Below the pieces are notes generated by a model. The model worked only from the letters and a program-made list of their open reading frames with translations, was not told where the DNA came from and did not search any database. From Aporrectodea caliginosa (lineage: Eukaryota; Annelida; Clitellata; Crassiclitellata; Lumbricidae), in assembly GCA_020284085.1 (NCBI GenBank), contig JACEVL010000092.1, forward strand, positions 448,353 to 512,352: a stretch of 64,000 nucleotides of DNA. The letters run 5' to 3'. Position numbers and translations under genes: made by a program. Shown in pieces: positions 23,881 to 36,845 of this stretch (position 1 is the first letter of the stretch; the number at the start of each line of letters is the position of its first letter).

Positions 23881-25269
23881 CCTAACGCTACTCCGGATGC
23901 TGGATAGGTATTGAGACTGACCCAACGTCCTGGCTTTCGTGGTCTTGGTCTGTATGATGCCGTTGTTAAACTGTTCTCCCTGACGTAACTTTTGTGTGAC
24001 GATGAGAAATTTCGAAGATTTATACGTACAACGACTTACATCTAGGCCTCTGCTTTTAAGGGCCAAAGTGGACGAGATAACGCCATTCCAATTATTTGAC
24101 TTTTATAAACCAGTTGCTGTAAATCCTCGCAAAAAGCCACATGGTGTGTTTACTAAAATGCGTTTTGACCCCATTACGTGTTTTATGCAGACTGAGGACA
24201 ACGACGCAACTCAGGGAATGCGGACAATCAGAGCCAAACCATTAACAGGAGCCGAGCAATCAGCGCCCGAGACTCGATGAAAACGCTCTTAGAACCGATT
24301 AAATCATGCAGCTGCTGTCGGCAGTTTTATGGTCCGTTCTACCGTTCATTTATGCAGCCTACCTCGTTTCTCTTTTAATCTAATTAGGTCGTGTACCAAT
24401 TATTAGGACTAATTAAAAAATGACTCTGTTCGAGCAAAAAACGTCGTTAACGGATATTTGTCAAAAAAAGAAACACAGAAATTACAGTATAATGATTAAG
24501 ATAAGAGGATATATAAATGAGTAAGTGATCTTTATTAGCGCGAGACAAACGCCCACACTTGACAAAAACAGTGCATACAATGTAACAATAGTAAAAATGT
24601 AGGACAAGGTCAGTGGAATAAAACGATGCAATATTGAGACAGCTTTAAGAATCTAACGTAATACACAATGTTATATAATAGCTCTGAACTATAGCAGCGT
24701 GAAACCTAACATAGGCAGACGGTTGAAATTAAAACTAGCAGAGACTTGATATCGGAGCATTCGATAAAACTAGCATTTGTACACAATTTTTATTTTAATA
24801 CATTGAACGAATGATGACGGATTTTTTGCAGCAACGTTTGAAGGTATACGGTAATTCAAACGTATGCCCCTTTTCTATAAGTTGAATTTATGTAAGTGAT
24901 TAGCAGTTGGTTGTGGTGATGGTTGTGGTGGGGTAGTGGTAGTATGTGATGGTAATAGATGCGGTCGAAATTACGGTGGTGGTGGGAATGGTGGTGGTGG
25001 AATGATGGTGGTGGTGGTGACGGTAATGGGGATGGTGATAATGGTGATGGTGAAGATGGTATCGATGACTGCGAATACGATACGAACTGTGTAATTAAAA
25101 CTGTTTGCCTGATTATGATAATTAGAAAAAACATAGCGCTGATAATATTCTTTGAAGAGCCGCAAATTGGCGATAAATGTTAGTCAGTCCTTCTGTTGCT
25201 ATCTTATCGTCCATTTCCACATCCTCCTCTTCCGCCTCCTCCTATCTTCCGCTACTCACGACAGCCATC
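23881..25269. other. No recognised gene; GTGGTGGT-rich at 24905-25060
   Basis: A 94-codon plus frame (24000-24280) has normal composition but no recognised domain and no clear splice borders, so I leave it unassigned. Confidence 0.4.
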
Positions 25270-25510
<241 letters not shown>

Positions 25511-25972
25511 GGACAACTACAGAACTAACAAGGCATTAGTATCAGCAATGCCATCTTTGCGTTGGCCTAACAGTTATCTACGAGACCATATGTGAACTGA
25601 ATCAGCTTCCCTTGCATCCCTCACATTCCTCATCCCTCCCTATTCCCTTGCATCCCTCCTCCCTTCCGTCCCTCCTCATCCCTTGCATCCCTCATCCCTT
25701 GCATCCTCCATCCTCCGCATCCTTCATCCTTTGCTGAATCTCATAATCTGCCATCCTCTGTAGTTAACAATGGCGTGATACAAATATCCTGCCTCTCTAA
25801 TCTACTGCATCTATATGTGCATCTGTATCTGTCTCTACGTTCATCTGTCTTTGATTGTCTGTTTCTGTCTCTCTGTGTCACTTTTCGTGTCTCTGTTTCG
25901 TCTCTGTGTGACGCTCCTCTACCTCTTTTGTCTCTCTTTTTATCTTTGCATCTTTCTGCATAATAGGCTACA

Positions 25973-25975
<3 letters not shown>
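25511..25975. other. No gene; CATCCCT-rich stretch at 25610-25735
   Basis: Degenerate GCATCCCTCATCCCT words suggest a small, old minisatellite. Confidence 0.5.
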
Positions 25976-26055
<80 letters not shown>

Positions 26056-26137
26056 GTCTATCTGTTGTCTCTCTCTCACCCACTCACTCACTCAGTAACT
26101 CAGTAACTCACTCACTCTGTCTCTGTCTGTCTGTCTC

Positions 26138-26201
<64 letters not shown>

Positions 26202-26660
26202 TCTCTCTCTCACTCACTCACTCACTCACTCACTCACTCACTCACTCACTCACTCACTCACTCACTCACTCACTCACTCACTCACTCACTCACTCACTCA
26301 CTCACTCACTCACTCACTCACTCACTCACTCACTCACTCACTCCTCACTCACTCACTCACTCACTCTCACTCACTCACTCACTCACTCACTCACTCACTC
26401 ACTCACTCACTCACTCACTCACTCACTCACTCACTCACTCACTCACTCACTCACTCACTCACTCACTCACTCACTCTCTCTCTCTGTCTGTCTGTCTGTC
26501 TATCTGTCTATCTGTCTCTGTCTCTCTCTCTCTGTTTATCTCGGTGTCTCTCTGTCTATGTTTGCATTTGTCTGTCTCTCTTTCATGTATTCTAATCACA
26601 ATACCTGTCTGTCTGTTTGTCTATATGTCTGTCTGTCTGTCTATATGTCTGTCTGTCTGT
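25976..26660 (+). repeat. (CT)n, (CTCA)n and (CTGT)n compound array
   Basis: CT run 25976-26051, CTCA tetramers to about 26475 with a CTCC slip near 26341, then CTGT-rich sequence. Same orientation as the CTCA arrays near 36 kb and 55 kb. Confidence 0.97.
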
Positions 26661-26946
26661 ATGTCTGTTTCATATAGCGCACCCGTACAAGAGATGTCAA
26701 TGAGATGAATCATGAAAGGCCAGTTGGGTTTCTTTTCGGATAGTTGTCCAACTGCCTCTGTCTCTTTCGTCCGCTGCAGTTACAAAAGAGACAAAAGTAC
26801 TAATTCGGTCCAATGTCGTTTCAGGCCAACTACTGAGTAGGCCTATTTGTCTAGATATAGGCAAGACCATCATTCACACACGTACACCATAAGATACGTG
26901 TATGTATGTATGTATGTATGTAGGCTATGCATGTATGTATGTATGA

Positions 26947-27154
26947 GCACTTGTTATAGCGCCCCTTCAATATTTCTACTCAGAGGCGCTCCCGACTACA
27001 GCGCGGACACTGAATCGGAGTTTCACGCATGAGCAATTGCGAGTGAAGGACTTGCCCAGGGTCCCTACGCGGCAGCTTGAGGTGGATTCGAAATTTCGAA
27101 CCCTCAACCCTCCGGCTGCAAGTCACCGAACATATCCCTACACCACCGCGCCCC
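26947..27154 (-). repeat. SINE family B, copy 2 (single B box)
   Basis: Full-length family B copy reading from GGGGCGCGGTGGTGTAGGG at 27154 to GGCGCTATAAC at 26947. Unlike the other two copies it has only one B-box segment, plus a small local duplication TTCGAAATTTCGAA. Confidence 0.85.
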
Positions 27155-27796
27155 ACAATGTATAATGTTTATATACCGTATATATGTATGTATGTATGTA
27201 TATACCGTAAAAACAGCTTTCTTATACGACATCAATGGGCGAGAGTGTTCACTAAATAAAGTCATCCGCTACTCAGCTCAACGTTAAGCTTTCTCTAAAC
27301 TGCTTTGTAATCGTAATCGTAATGTAATTGTACATTTATAAAGCGCCATTCAGAGATTTCACTTGACGACGACCATACATCGACTGGTGCCCTGGATATT
27401 ATGATAACGTCGCTATAGAAGTTAATAGATTAGATAACCCAACGGTCTAACGAACACTCAGCCGCAAATGAAATCACGAGGTATCGCAACATTAATGGGT
27501 TTCGTGCCAAAACCTTCTGCGCTCTCTACTCGTGAAAATAATCCAGACCGCAATATATACGTACCATACACATATGTACACACACAACACATATATACAT
27601 ATATACGATATATATATATACACACATATACACATATATACTGTATATCTATACACATAGAAATACACATATATATACATGTATTATGTATACACACACG
27701 TATATTAATGATGTAGTCCGTAACCGGTTGATGTTTGTTTATATATTAGACATACATAAACAACTAGTCGATTTAACGGCCTGCAGCTCCCTATAG
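27155..27796. other. No gene; L2-type tail at 27299-27360, AT/CA-rich 27585-27700
   Basis: TAATCGTAATCGTAATG followed by TTTATAAAGCGCC combines the variable hexamer tail and the L2-type tail. 27585-27700 is (TATACACA)-like low complexity. Confidence 0.55.
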
Positions 27797-27997
27797 TTTA
27801 ACCAGGTTGGCCTGGAACATAAGTATATATATATACACATAATATATATATATTATATATATTATGTGCATATAACTATATATACTTATGTTCCAGGTAT
27901 ATATATACACATAATATATATATTATATATATTATATGTATATATATATATTATGTGTATATATGTATATATACTTGTTCCAGGCCAAACTGGTTAT
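27797..27997. repeat. AT-rich palindrome of about 200 bp
   Basis: AACCAGGTTGGCCTGGAACA at 27800 is matched in reverse by TGTTCCAGGCCAAACTGGTT ending near 27995, with AT-rich arms between. A third inverted arm (ACTTATGTTCCAGG) sits at 27883-27896. Able in principle to form a cruciform. Confidence 0.9.
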
Positions 27998-28740
27998 ATA
28001 TATATATATACACGTGAGTATACATGTACGTATATGTATGTATATGTGTGTAATCGATTTTGGCTTGTGCTATAGAGTTTCCGCATAATCGGGGTCGCGA
28101 CCGGCAGCCATGTTGCGGCGCCTTAAGCACTTCAGTCCAATATCATCATCCGCACAGAATGGATTGTGCCTGGGCTGAGAGGGATACGCAACAGGTCATC
28201 TGGGGGTCAGTCTGGGTGAGACGCTGCGACAGACCGCCACCCAATTCAAGACAGAAGGAAAGAGAAAGAGAGAGATAAACAAGCTGCTGCTGTTGCTGTT
28301 GCTGCTGACAGAGTCTATCTGAGACTTCAGGGAAGTTGAAGGATGAAAAATCGTCGAGGTGGTCGGGAAAAGCCTCCGAATGAGCTGCGTAGACGCTAAC
28401 TTAAACGAGATGCGTTAGAGAGGGAAGCGTCAGTAAGTCAACGCCACTGTAAAGGTACAAGAGTTTTTTCGACACCGTAGAATGCGTATGAACAATTGAA
28501 CATCTCTAACCGCAAAATCAGACCTGAATTCCCCTAATTTCTCAGTGTCATTCAAAGCTAGCTGCATCAGGCTCATATACTGGCGCTAAATGAAAACAGA
28601 GTTGTGGGTCGATTTGGATGCTATAGGTCAGAATCCGGAATGGTTAGACCGGAGCAACACGTATAAAAGGCATGCGCATACAGGCTACCTAGATAACGCT
28701 ACTGCTTACATAATAGTCATATAAATTATGTACAGTAGCG
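27998..28740. other. No recognised feature
   Basis: A 72-codon plus frame (28060-28278) has no recognised domain. GCTGCTGTTGCTG occurs near 28282. Confidence 0.4.
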
Positions 28741-29105
28741 TATGTACGTATGTTTGTATGTATGTATGTGTTTGTATGTATGTATGTATGTATGTATGTA
28801 TGTATGTATGTATGTATGTATGTATGTATGTATGTATGTATGTATGTGTGTATGTATGTATGTATGTATGTATGTATGTATGTATGTATGTATGTATGTA
28901 TGTATGTATGTATGTATGTATGTATGTATGTATGTATGTATGTATGTATGTATGTATGTATGTATGTATGTATGTATGTATGTATGTATGTATGTATGTA
29001 TGTATGTATGTATGTATGTATGTATGTATGTATGTATGTATGTATGTATGTATGTATGTATGTATGTATGTATGTATGTATGTATGTATGTATGCATGTA
29101 TGTTA
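28741..29105 (+). repeat. (TATG)n microsatellite
   Basis: About 90 units with few interruptions, one of the purest arrays in the window. Confidence 0.98.
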
Positions 29106-29267
29106 TGTATGTTTGTACATGTATGAATGTAATGTAATTAGCAACTTCTATTGCGCCGGTGTCTAATGCACAAGGCATCAACCGATGGCACAATGTATGT
29201 ATGTATGTATTCAGGTAAGTCTGATTAAATGCATAGGCCTATATAGGCCTATCCACAAACTGCTTTC

Positions 29268-29330
<63 letters not shown>

Positions 29331-30149
29331 ATGTAGTGTTGTAAAATGATAAGTGTTTAGCTCATAATAGGCTACGCTTGTATGCATGTAAGAAACTATG
29401 CATATGACCTTTGACCCTGTGTTCTGTTTCTGGGTCAGCTGTCGTCACTTGAGACGCTAATTAATCAGACTAATTAATCAAAGAGAAGGAACTGATGAGG
29501 CAGGAGGCGCCACAATCGGCCAAATTGTAGGCCAAGAGAAGAGTGCACTAAAGAATGCAACAACAGAGACACGATGATTCATCGTATACGACCTATTATA
29601 TATAAGATATGAAGCGATGATGAAGTGATTGATCAAGACGCATGCTGCAGCATATACACCACTCTGCCTTTCTGAGATATGTGGAAAAGGAGCTATATGA
29701 CTAAGAGATTTAAGGGACTAATCGGGCAAATACAAGCAACAATGTTTTCGGTCGCAATGAATGAATGAGTGATCGAAGGCTTAAGTGTGTATATGAGGAA
29801 AGAATAAGTCATCCAAACTAATCAGGAAGGCAGCTGCATGTATGTATGTATGCATGTATGTATGTATGCATGTATGTATGTATGTACATTGTACAAGCAT
29901 GTACATGTACGCTTTGAATATGGTTGTCTAAATGGTCTATACAGGTACGTCTTAACATAGCTAGAAAAGGTTACTTGAACAGAGTTTAAAGGGCAGTTCG
30001 AATGTCAAAGGGAAGATTTCTCCAAAGGATGGATTAACGCATAAGAGTGAAAGGTGCACTCGTGATGACATACGGCAGCGAGGGACCAGATGATCTCCAC
30101 AGGCGGACGAACGAAGCAACCGTTGACCTGACTGAGCTTAAACCGGCGC
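29106..30149. other. No gene; (TA)n at 29273-29326, short (TATG)n at 29838-29885
   Basis: TTCTATTGCGCCGGTGTC near 29148 is a diverged L2-type tail. No exon supported. Confidence 0.45.
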
Positions 30150-30362
30150 AACTCTTACTCTGACTCACCTGATCCTGTATCTTCCAATCCTCGACATAAA
30201 AGACGCCCACCTTGACATCTGCTGTGCCCTCTCTGATCCTCTGGATACCGGACTCGGACCTCCCTCGGACTACTCTTTTGGACAACCCCTCTGACTAGAC
30301 GCAGCACTCTTGGCTTTCGAGTGGCGCTTTAGAAGTTTAGAGATTACGACTACGATAATTAC
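30150..30362 (+). mobile_element. L2-like LINE, 3' end
   Basis: Contains CCTCTCTGATCCTCTGGATA, GGACTCGGACCTCCCTCGGA, TTTTGGACAACCCCTCTGAC and TTTCGAGTGGCGCTTTAGAA, then ATTACGACTACGATAATTAC. The same 3' end follows decayed reverse transcriptase at 47430-48152 and 62078-63175 and is found inverted at 34985-35140 and 59815-60060. Confidence 0.85.
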
Positions 30363-30379
30363 GAACCAGCTGTCGTAAG

Positions 30380-30590
30380 TATGATGGAACAGAGTCAACC
30401 AGTGGGTATGAAGTGCTAGCCACTTCACTTCCCTGAACCTCTAAGGGTGAAGTCCTCTCCTCGCCTGTTCTTCCCACCGACGTTGCATGCAATCAGTTGA
30501 CTCTTTTTATAGCTGAATTCGTTATGCTACATGAACCTTGACCTATCGATTAACAGTTCAGTAGGCTAGCCGCTACTGTACAGGCTATAG
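30380..30590 (-). repeat. SINE family A, copy 3
   Basis: Diverged copy. The body has AAGTGCTAGCCACTTCACTT and CCCACCGACGTTGCATGC. The head has an inverted TAGCGGCTAGCCTACTGAAC matching the tRNA-like region of copy 1. It lies directly after an L2-like 3' end. Confidence 0.75.
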
Positions 30591-32799
30591 CAAATGAAGT
30601 TAAGATTAAAAGCATTGTCAACTGATAACTTCGACAATTAAATGACTGTTACACTGAAGCGTACTTACACAATTGGCGATGACGGCAATCAACAAAAACC
30701 GCCACGTTTGGTCTCCCTTCGAAATTAGACAATTCATAGTTCGACGTCGGTTGTCAGCTGTTCTTAATCCGGGTTTCGATGGTCAGTGGAATGAAGAACT
30801 GAGTCTACCACATCATCGAAACCACTCTTCTTCACGACAACAACGAAGATAGTCCTACGACTCACAAGGTCGGCGGATCTCATGACACGAACCTGATGCA
30901 CTTCAAGCGTCGTTGTCTGTAGTGTCTCGTGTGGCGCCTATCGTCACATGCGATTAAGCCAATTAATTCTAATCTACCTTTAGTACTTCTTCAACGACAC
31001 TACAATATTCCGTGTGTGTCTCTGTGTCTCTCTCTGCGTGTTCCTGTAGTTCAGTCGTTGAGAAAATAATGTCGGGGGTAAGTGGTTCGCAACGTTCGTA
31101 GTTTTAAGTATATCGCGTTCGCTCTGATGGCGTGAAATTGATGATTATTACCGTCATCGACCGCAAATCGAAGAATCTTGAAATTGCACAATCTATTTCG
31201 ACGACTTTTCTGACTTAAACTTCAGTTAATTTCTCACCAAAACAAGAATTCAGTTTTGCAGATGAAAGCGTCAACTGTGTGATTAACCGATTAATCCAGA
31301 CACACCAGTTTGTGGTGGTGATCCTGTGTCAGCGTAAGCCAGTTCAGAGTAGGCCTAGGAAACCTTCATGAGGTTCGGACGTCACTGACTAGGTCTTCTC
31401 AGCGACCCATAGTTAAGACGACAACACACTTCCTCTCGAGATGCTTCTACTGATGCGTGGTGAATCGCTGAAATTCCTATCTGGCCTCTCTCAGACGAAC
31501 CTCCTCCTCTCAGCTGTTGAATGTTTTGCGATTATCAATGGCTGCCTCTGCTTTGATCGCTTATTCAGTGCAGTGACTGCGCCTCTTTGCTTTCACACTT
31601 GCAGCTGAAAACAATGATGGCATTGTGTCATTTAAACTATTCATAATATAGTTTTAAAATAGATCGAGGTTGGTTCGAGACAAAAGACTAGACATTTCTG
31701 TATGAAAGTAAAAATACGAGCTACCAGGTACATTCATATTTGCACGTAAACAAGCATACATAGAGCATACATACATACACAGTATTACACACATACAAAT
31801 ATGCATGCGTCAGGACTCAGGACACTTAATACAGAGCACTTAGCTCACAAAAGTACTATACCTATGGCCATCTAAAATACATACATACATATCACACATA
31901 CATGCATACATACATACATCCGTACTTACCTTACATACATGCATATCCACATATTATGCCGATGATGGGATAGATCTGGTGAGTAGCGGAAGTATCACAC
32001 CAGAGAGCCGACTGGAGCTAGAATACCAACCGGAAGGACGCATTGGTCAGATATATGGCATCGAGTGCAAATCGCCGAGAGAAGTACAAGGGAAATCACG
32101 AGAGAAGCGCGTTGACCAACTACGTACGTTGCTAATACACAAACTCTATAAGAGCGGACCGTTCAGACAAGATATGCTCTACGCCTATACGTCAATGTGT
32201 GTGTGTGAACGTGTATGTCTACACGTAAGCTAACGTGTAACGAACCTCTAAGACTCCAGTCGATATGTTAGGCTTACATGATAAAACGATCAAATACATA
32301 CGTAATAGATCATTCGTCCTTCGCTGCTCCAAACAAACTCACAACAATGGTCACGACTGATCGTCGTTCGTGACGTGTACCATCATCACGTAGACCGCTT
32401 TCGACTCGTTCTCGATCTCTACGTAGGCTATATACGAAACTATGGTTGCGCCTCGTATCTAAGAAATACTCGGTAATGCCACTGCTGCGGGTTCTACCGT
32501 ACTCTGGTCGGTGATCGGTTTCCGAGCTCTGCGTCGTCTCTAGTCTCTCTCGGTGGCAAGACGATTAATGCGCTTCTGAGCACAGGACGGTCGACTAAGA
32601 AACACTGCGTGCATGCGCGATATGCGCGCATGCATCCCGACACCCACTCACACGCACACACAGACTCTTCTAGCCAGCCGGGGTCGACGCTCGTTCAGTT
32701 AAATGGCCAGTGGGGACCTGTTAGCCCTTCACTCCTGTACGACGATGCGGGCACATCGTGTTCCCTCGTGTATTGGAACGAGTTTCAGCAACATCTACC
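30591..32799. other. No gene recognised; degenerate (CATA)n at 31745-31940
   Basis: Unique-looking sequence followed by scattered ATACATACATAC. An 84-codon plus frame at 31979-32233 has no recognised domain. Confidence 0.4.
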
Positions 32800-33005
32800 T
32801 ATACAATACAATACAATACTGTATTGTATTCTATTGTCAATACAATACAATACAATACAACTGTACTTTGATATTGCCCTCCTTCCAAAGTCTAAAAGTG
32901 CACACACGACGACGTCGCAGATACAATTAGGCTATATTGCAGAGCAATTGTGAGCGAAGGACTTGCTCAAGGTTGCAAACACAGTAATTGCCTCGTGTCC
33001 ATTTT
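32800..33005 (-). repeat. SINE family D, copy 2 (head lost), beside (AATAC)n
   Basis: ACTTTGATATTGCCCTCCTT, GCACACACGAC and GAGCGAAGGACTTGCTCAAG match 18605-18715 in order. It is preceded by AATAC units that invert into GTATT at 32820-32850. Confidence 0.75.
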
Positions 33006-33019
33006 TGACACTGTGTGGT

Positions 33020-34080
33020 AAGTGGTAACTATATTTCCAAGATCACGTGACTTCACTCATCGTGGCGTTCCAAGTTCCTATTATACCTCCATTATAGGCT
33101 CCATAGCCACAAGTCTTAGAAAGGTGATTTTGGTGTTTAGCATAGGATTTTTGGCTACAAGAAATACGGAAGACTTGCCACTCTGTGGCAATTATATTCC
33201 ATGATCTATAATATCAAGTAACATGTTGATTGGTCTGTAACAGTTCGTAAGACCTTGGCTTTTTAGTCGTAGAAAGTTTGCTATGTATACCTGGTTTACT
33301 GTGAATCACAGCGTATAATGACTAATCTCATGTTTAGAATAGTGCTTTAATGCCTTCACTGAACAAAAGCCACAATCACAATTCTATTGCTTGAAGTTCC
33401 AGAGAAATCAAGGTCAAGCATGCCGGGTCGAGTGACTTTGAACCACAAGATCATGCAATGTTGTGAGAACAGGTTTTTTATTTGGCGACCCCTAAACCAT
33501 AAAATAGACATCAAGAAAACCAGTCTAGTACTTGTAGTTCCGGAGAACCAAAGATTAAACATTGCAGGTCAATGGACCCTGAACTATACAGTAATGCCAT
33601 GAGCATATGATATCTATCTCTGTTGAGTATACCTGTTTGGAATCCAAGACTCCGAATAACATGATATAGACGCCTGGAAAATCTTTATATCACTTAGGCC
33701 TATAGTTCCCGTGAAGTCAAAGGTTAACCATACACAGGTCAAGTGCCTTGTACTACATGGTCATACAATGGTCATACTAGGTTATTTATAACACTCTTGG
33801 ATTTCCTTGACCATCAGTGAGCCTATCTTGAAATGATACCTTTTCTTTATTCTTCATCGACAACAAAATATTAATTATTTGAAAACCATAGAGTTCAAAT
33901 GGCCTTGAAAATGAAGGTCGTCCGATTGTCCTACAGTGTTAAAAAATTGCTCGTGTGACTTCTTCTACTAGGAAAACCTTATCATCGACACAAAATTCAC
34001 TTCTCTATTGCTTGTACTTCCTGAGATACAATGGGGTAAAATTTCCTTCAACCGTAAGTTATTGTGTATGATTCAGATAT
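33020..34080 (+). repeat. Ancient degenerate tandem array, units of about 150-180 bp
   Basis: Recurrent blocks resemble one another: CTTGAAGTTCCAGAGAAATC at 33390, CTTGTAGTTCCGGAGAACC at 33532, TATAGTTCCCGTGAAGTC at 33701, a more diverged one near 33880 and CTTGTACTTCCTGAGATAC at 34012. Each is followed by AGGTCAA- and CATGGTCAT-like words. Units have diverged strongly. Confidence 0.7.
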
Positions 34081-34090
34081 ATACAAAGTA

Positions 34091-34497
34091 GGGCTGTTAA
34101 CGATGAACATTTTTTGAATAGTTAGCTGTTTAAGAATTAACGATTAATTAATAGTTAACTTGTGATTAAAAGTATTCCCCAATAAGTCATGACAAATGCA
34201 AAGTTAACATTAATCATTTTTCATCTTTAAATAGTATTATTAATATTTATTGCTAGTTAGTACTTGCTACTTACTTAGTAGCCAAGTTATTTGTTCATAT
34301 TAGTAGTCTTGTTTACGTTTTTCATTTCAAATGTCTTCCTTCAACCAATTACGTAAACAAACCAGCATGTTAAAATTGTTAGGTTCTAGTGAGCAACGTC
34401 TTTTGCTGACAATATAACAAGCGGTCAAGCGGTCTGCGATTAATCGTTAAAAGAATTTAATCGTTAACATTAATTGACGATTAATCGATTCAAAGCT
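34091..34497. mobile_element. hAT-like MITE remnant, ATTAATCG-rich
   Basis: Starts TAGGGCTGTTAACGATGAAC and is full of AACGATTAA/TTAATCGTT words like the MITE at 4062-4447. No matching right terminus or target duplication was found, so it may be truncated. Confidence 0.6.
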
Positions 34498-34690
34498 CAA
34501 CTCAGAATCGCTTGACGGACCCATAAATGTTGATCTAATTAGCTATAACTTCATACAATATAATAACTAGTCCTACAGAAACTTTCTAGAGGTTGTCCAT
34601 CAAGATATGTAAACTTTTGAAAATTTAAGTGGTTTTATGACACCCTAATATAATCATATTATACGTATGCATGCAATTACTACTCATCGA

Positions 34691-34965
34691 TCAGGGTGCC
34701 CGAAAGTCTAGTGGTATAGCATGCTGTGTTTTCACCCAGAGGTCATGGCTTCAAATCCCCACATGGGTTACTAGACACATATCAAAGTGTTTTCGGCTGA
34801 CAGAACTTCCAACCAACCTTATAAGAGCTTTGCTAAAAAAAAAATAAAAGTACATCGACTGTGCAATGGAAATATAAGAGGGCGAAAAGGAAGCTAACCA
34901 CCTACTCTCATGTGCTGAGGCTGAGAAAATGAAGTCGCCAATATTCCTGCTTCCTTGCAGCGTTG
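34691..34965 (+). repeat. SINE family A, copy 4
   Basis: Plus-strand copy. The tRNA-like head has GTCTAGTGGTATAGCATGC and a B-box-like GGCTTCAAATCCCC. The body has GAGGCTGAGAAAATGAAGTC near its end. An internal AAAAAAAAATAAAAG run interrupts it. Confidence 0.78.
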
Positions 34966-34984
34966 ATCGACCGGTCGTTATGTC

Positions 34985-35140
34985 TTCTATGTCACGTAAC
35001 CGTAATCGTAATCGTAAACTCTAACTTTCTCAAGCTAAGCTCAGAGCACCAGCTTATTCACGAACGCTGCGTCAAGTCTGAGGGTTGTCCAACGATGATC
35101 AGGAGAAGTTCCGAGTCCGGTTACCACAGAGACGTTGCCA
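34985..35140 (-). mobile_element. L2-like LINE, 3' end (inverted)
   Basis: CGTAATCGTAATCGTAA followed by ACCAGCTTATTCACGAACGC, GGTTGTCC and GTTCCGAGTCCGG, the complement of the 30150-30362 end. The CGTAAT hexamer run is the element tail. Confidence 0.85.
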
Positions 35141-35945
35141 CTTAGCATATAGGTCCAAGTCTATACGAAGATACTAGAACATAGCTGCTGCTATAATGCT
35201 CTCTTGTCTACAAAATGATCTGAGGACAAGAATGTTCCAAATATCTTTATATTGTATTGTATTGTATACATCAATTTATATAGCGCCTCTCTTATAGTTG
35301 ATCGGCTTAATCTTCGGAGTACTTAGGCCTACACTCCATTTCGTGGCTGCCGTAAATCTGAGGCAGACATCAGGACGTCGACCTACTTTGCGTATTTAAT
35401 TCATTAATAAAATCTGTTTAATAACGTATTTACAACGACCGCAGCAAAACAACTTCAACAGTCCGTGACTCGGTTCATCCTGCAGTGACTAAACGAGGTC
35501 AATTTCGTTTATGAGATACACGTGATAATAAATCTGTCTCCACCTCGGATGAATGCTTTCTTGACCGTAAATCTAACGGATTCCCATCTGTTGGGTTTGA
35601 TAACGTTTGATAACGTTTATTTAACGACTCCGTCATATATTAGAGTCGACTGGCGTCAAAGACCAGACATATACATGTATACAGTGTGTCCACGATTTAA
35701 GAAACGTGTGGAGTAGTTCAATTCAATCCCACTTCATCCTCTTTTAACATCATTCATACTCCTGTCGTCCGTAGCCTCCGCCTGTCAATCATGAGCCATC
35801 TCTGCGTCAATGGACCCTGTCAGTGGACCATGCATGTCTGTCCGTCACGTCTCCCTTTCTTCGTCTCATTTTATGGCACCTGTCCGTGCTGCGACTCTCT
35901 CTGTCTGTATCTCTGAGCTCTCTATCTGTCTCCCCTCTCCCATCT
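35141..35945. other. No gene; L2-type tail near 35275-35320
   Basis: ATTTATATAGCGCCTCTC at 35273 resembles the shared L2-type tail. No other feature is seen. Confidence 0.4.
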
Positions 35946-36568
35946 CTCACTAACTCACTAACTCACTCTCTCACTCACTCACTCACTAACTCACTAACTC
36001 ACTCTCTCACTCACTCACTCACTCACTCACTCACTAACTCACTAACTCACTAACTCACTAACTCACTAACTCACTAACTCACTAACTCACTAACTAACTA
36101 ACTAACTCACTCACTCACTCACTCACTCACTCACTCACTCACTCACTCACTCACTCACTCACTCACTCACTCACCACTCACTCACTCACTCACTCACTCA
36201 CTCACTCACTAACTCACTCACTCACTCACTCACTCACTCACTCACCACTCACTCACTCACTCACTCACTCACTCACTCACTCACTCACTCACTCACTCAC
36301 TCACTCACTCACTCACTCACTCACTCACTCACTCACTCACTCACTCACTCACTCACTCACTCACTCACTCACTCACTCACTCACTCACTCACCACTCACA
36401 CTCACTCACCTCACCACCTCACTCACCACCACTCACCACTCACCACCTCACTCACTCACTCACTCACTCACTCACTCACTCACTCACTCACTCACTCACT
36501 CACTCACTCACTCACTCACTCACTCACTCACTCACTCACTCACTCACTCACTCACTCACTCACTCACT
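35946..36568 (+). repeat. (CTCA)n array with (CTAA) variants
   Basis: About 150 tetramers with CTAA variants on the left and CACCAC slips in the middle. Confidence 0.97.
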
Positions 36569-36845
36569 CTAAATACCTTTCCTCCCTCCTCCCTCCCCTC
36601 GCTCTCACTTTTTCTCCCCTCTCTTCCTCTATATCTTCCTCCCCATCTCTACCTCTCTGTCTCTCCTCTCCCCTCCTCTTTCTACTTCTCTTCTCTTCTC
36701 TTCTTTCTCTTCTCTTTCTTCTCTTCTCTTCTCTTCTCTTCTCTTCTCTTCTCTTCTCTTCTCTTCTCTTCTCTTCTTCTCTCTCTTCTCTGCTCTTCTC
36801 TTCTCTGTCTGTCTCTCTCCCCTCTCTCCTCTCTCTTCTTTCTCT
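36569..36845 (+). repeat. Polypyrimidine tract with (TCTTC)n
   Basis: CT-only sequence with a pure TCTTC pentamer core at about 36720-36775, directly after the CTCA array. Confidence 0.93.

Noticed and set aside
24000..24280. 94-codon plus frame as an exon
   Set aside because: No recognisable family, no strong splice borders, and a length possible by chance in 64 kb.
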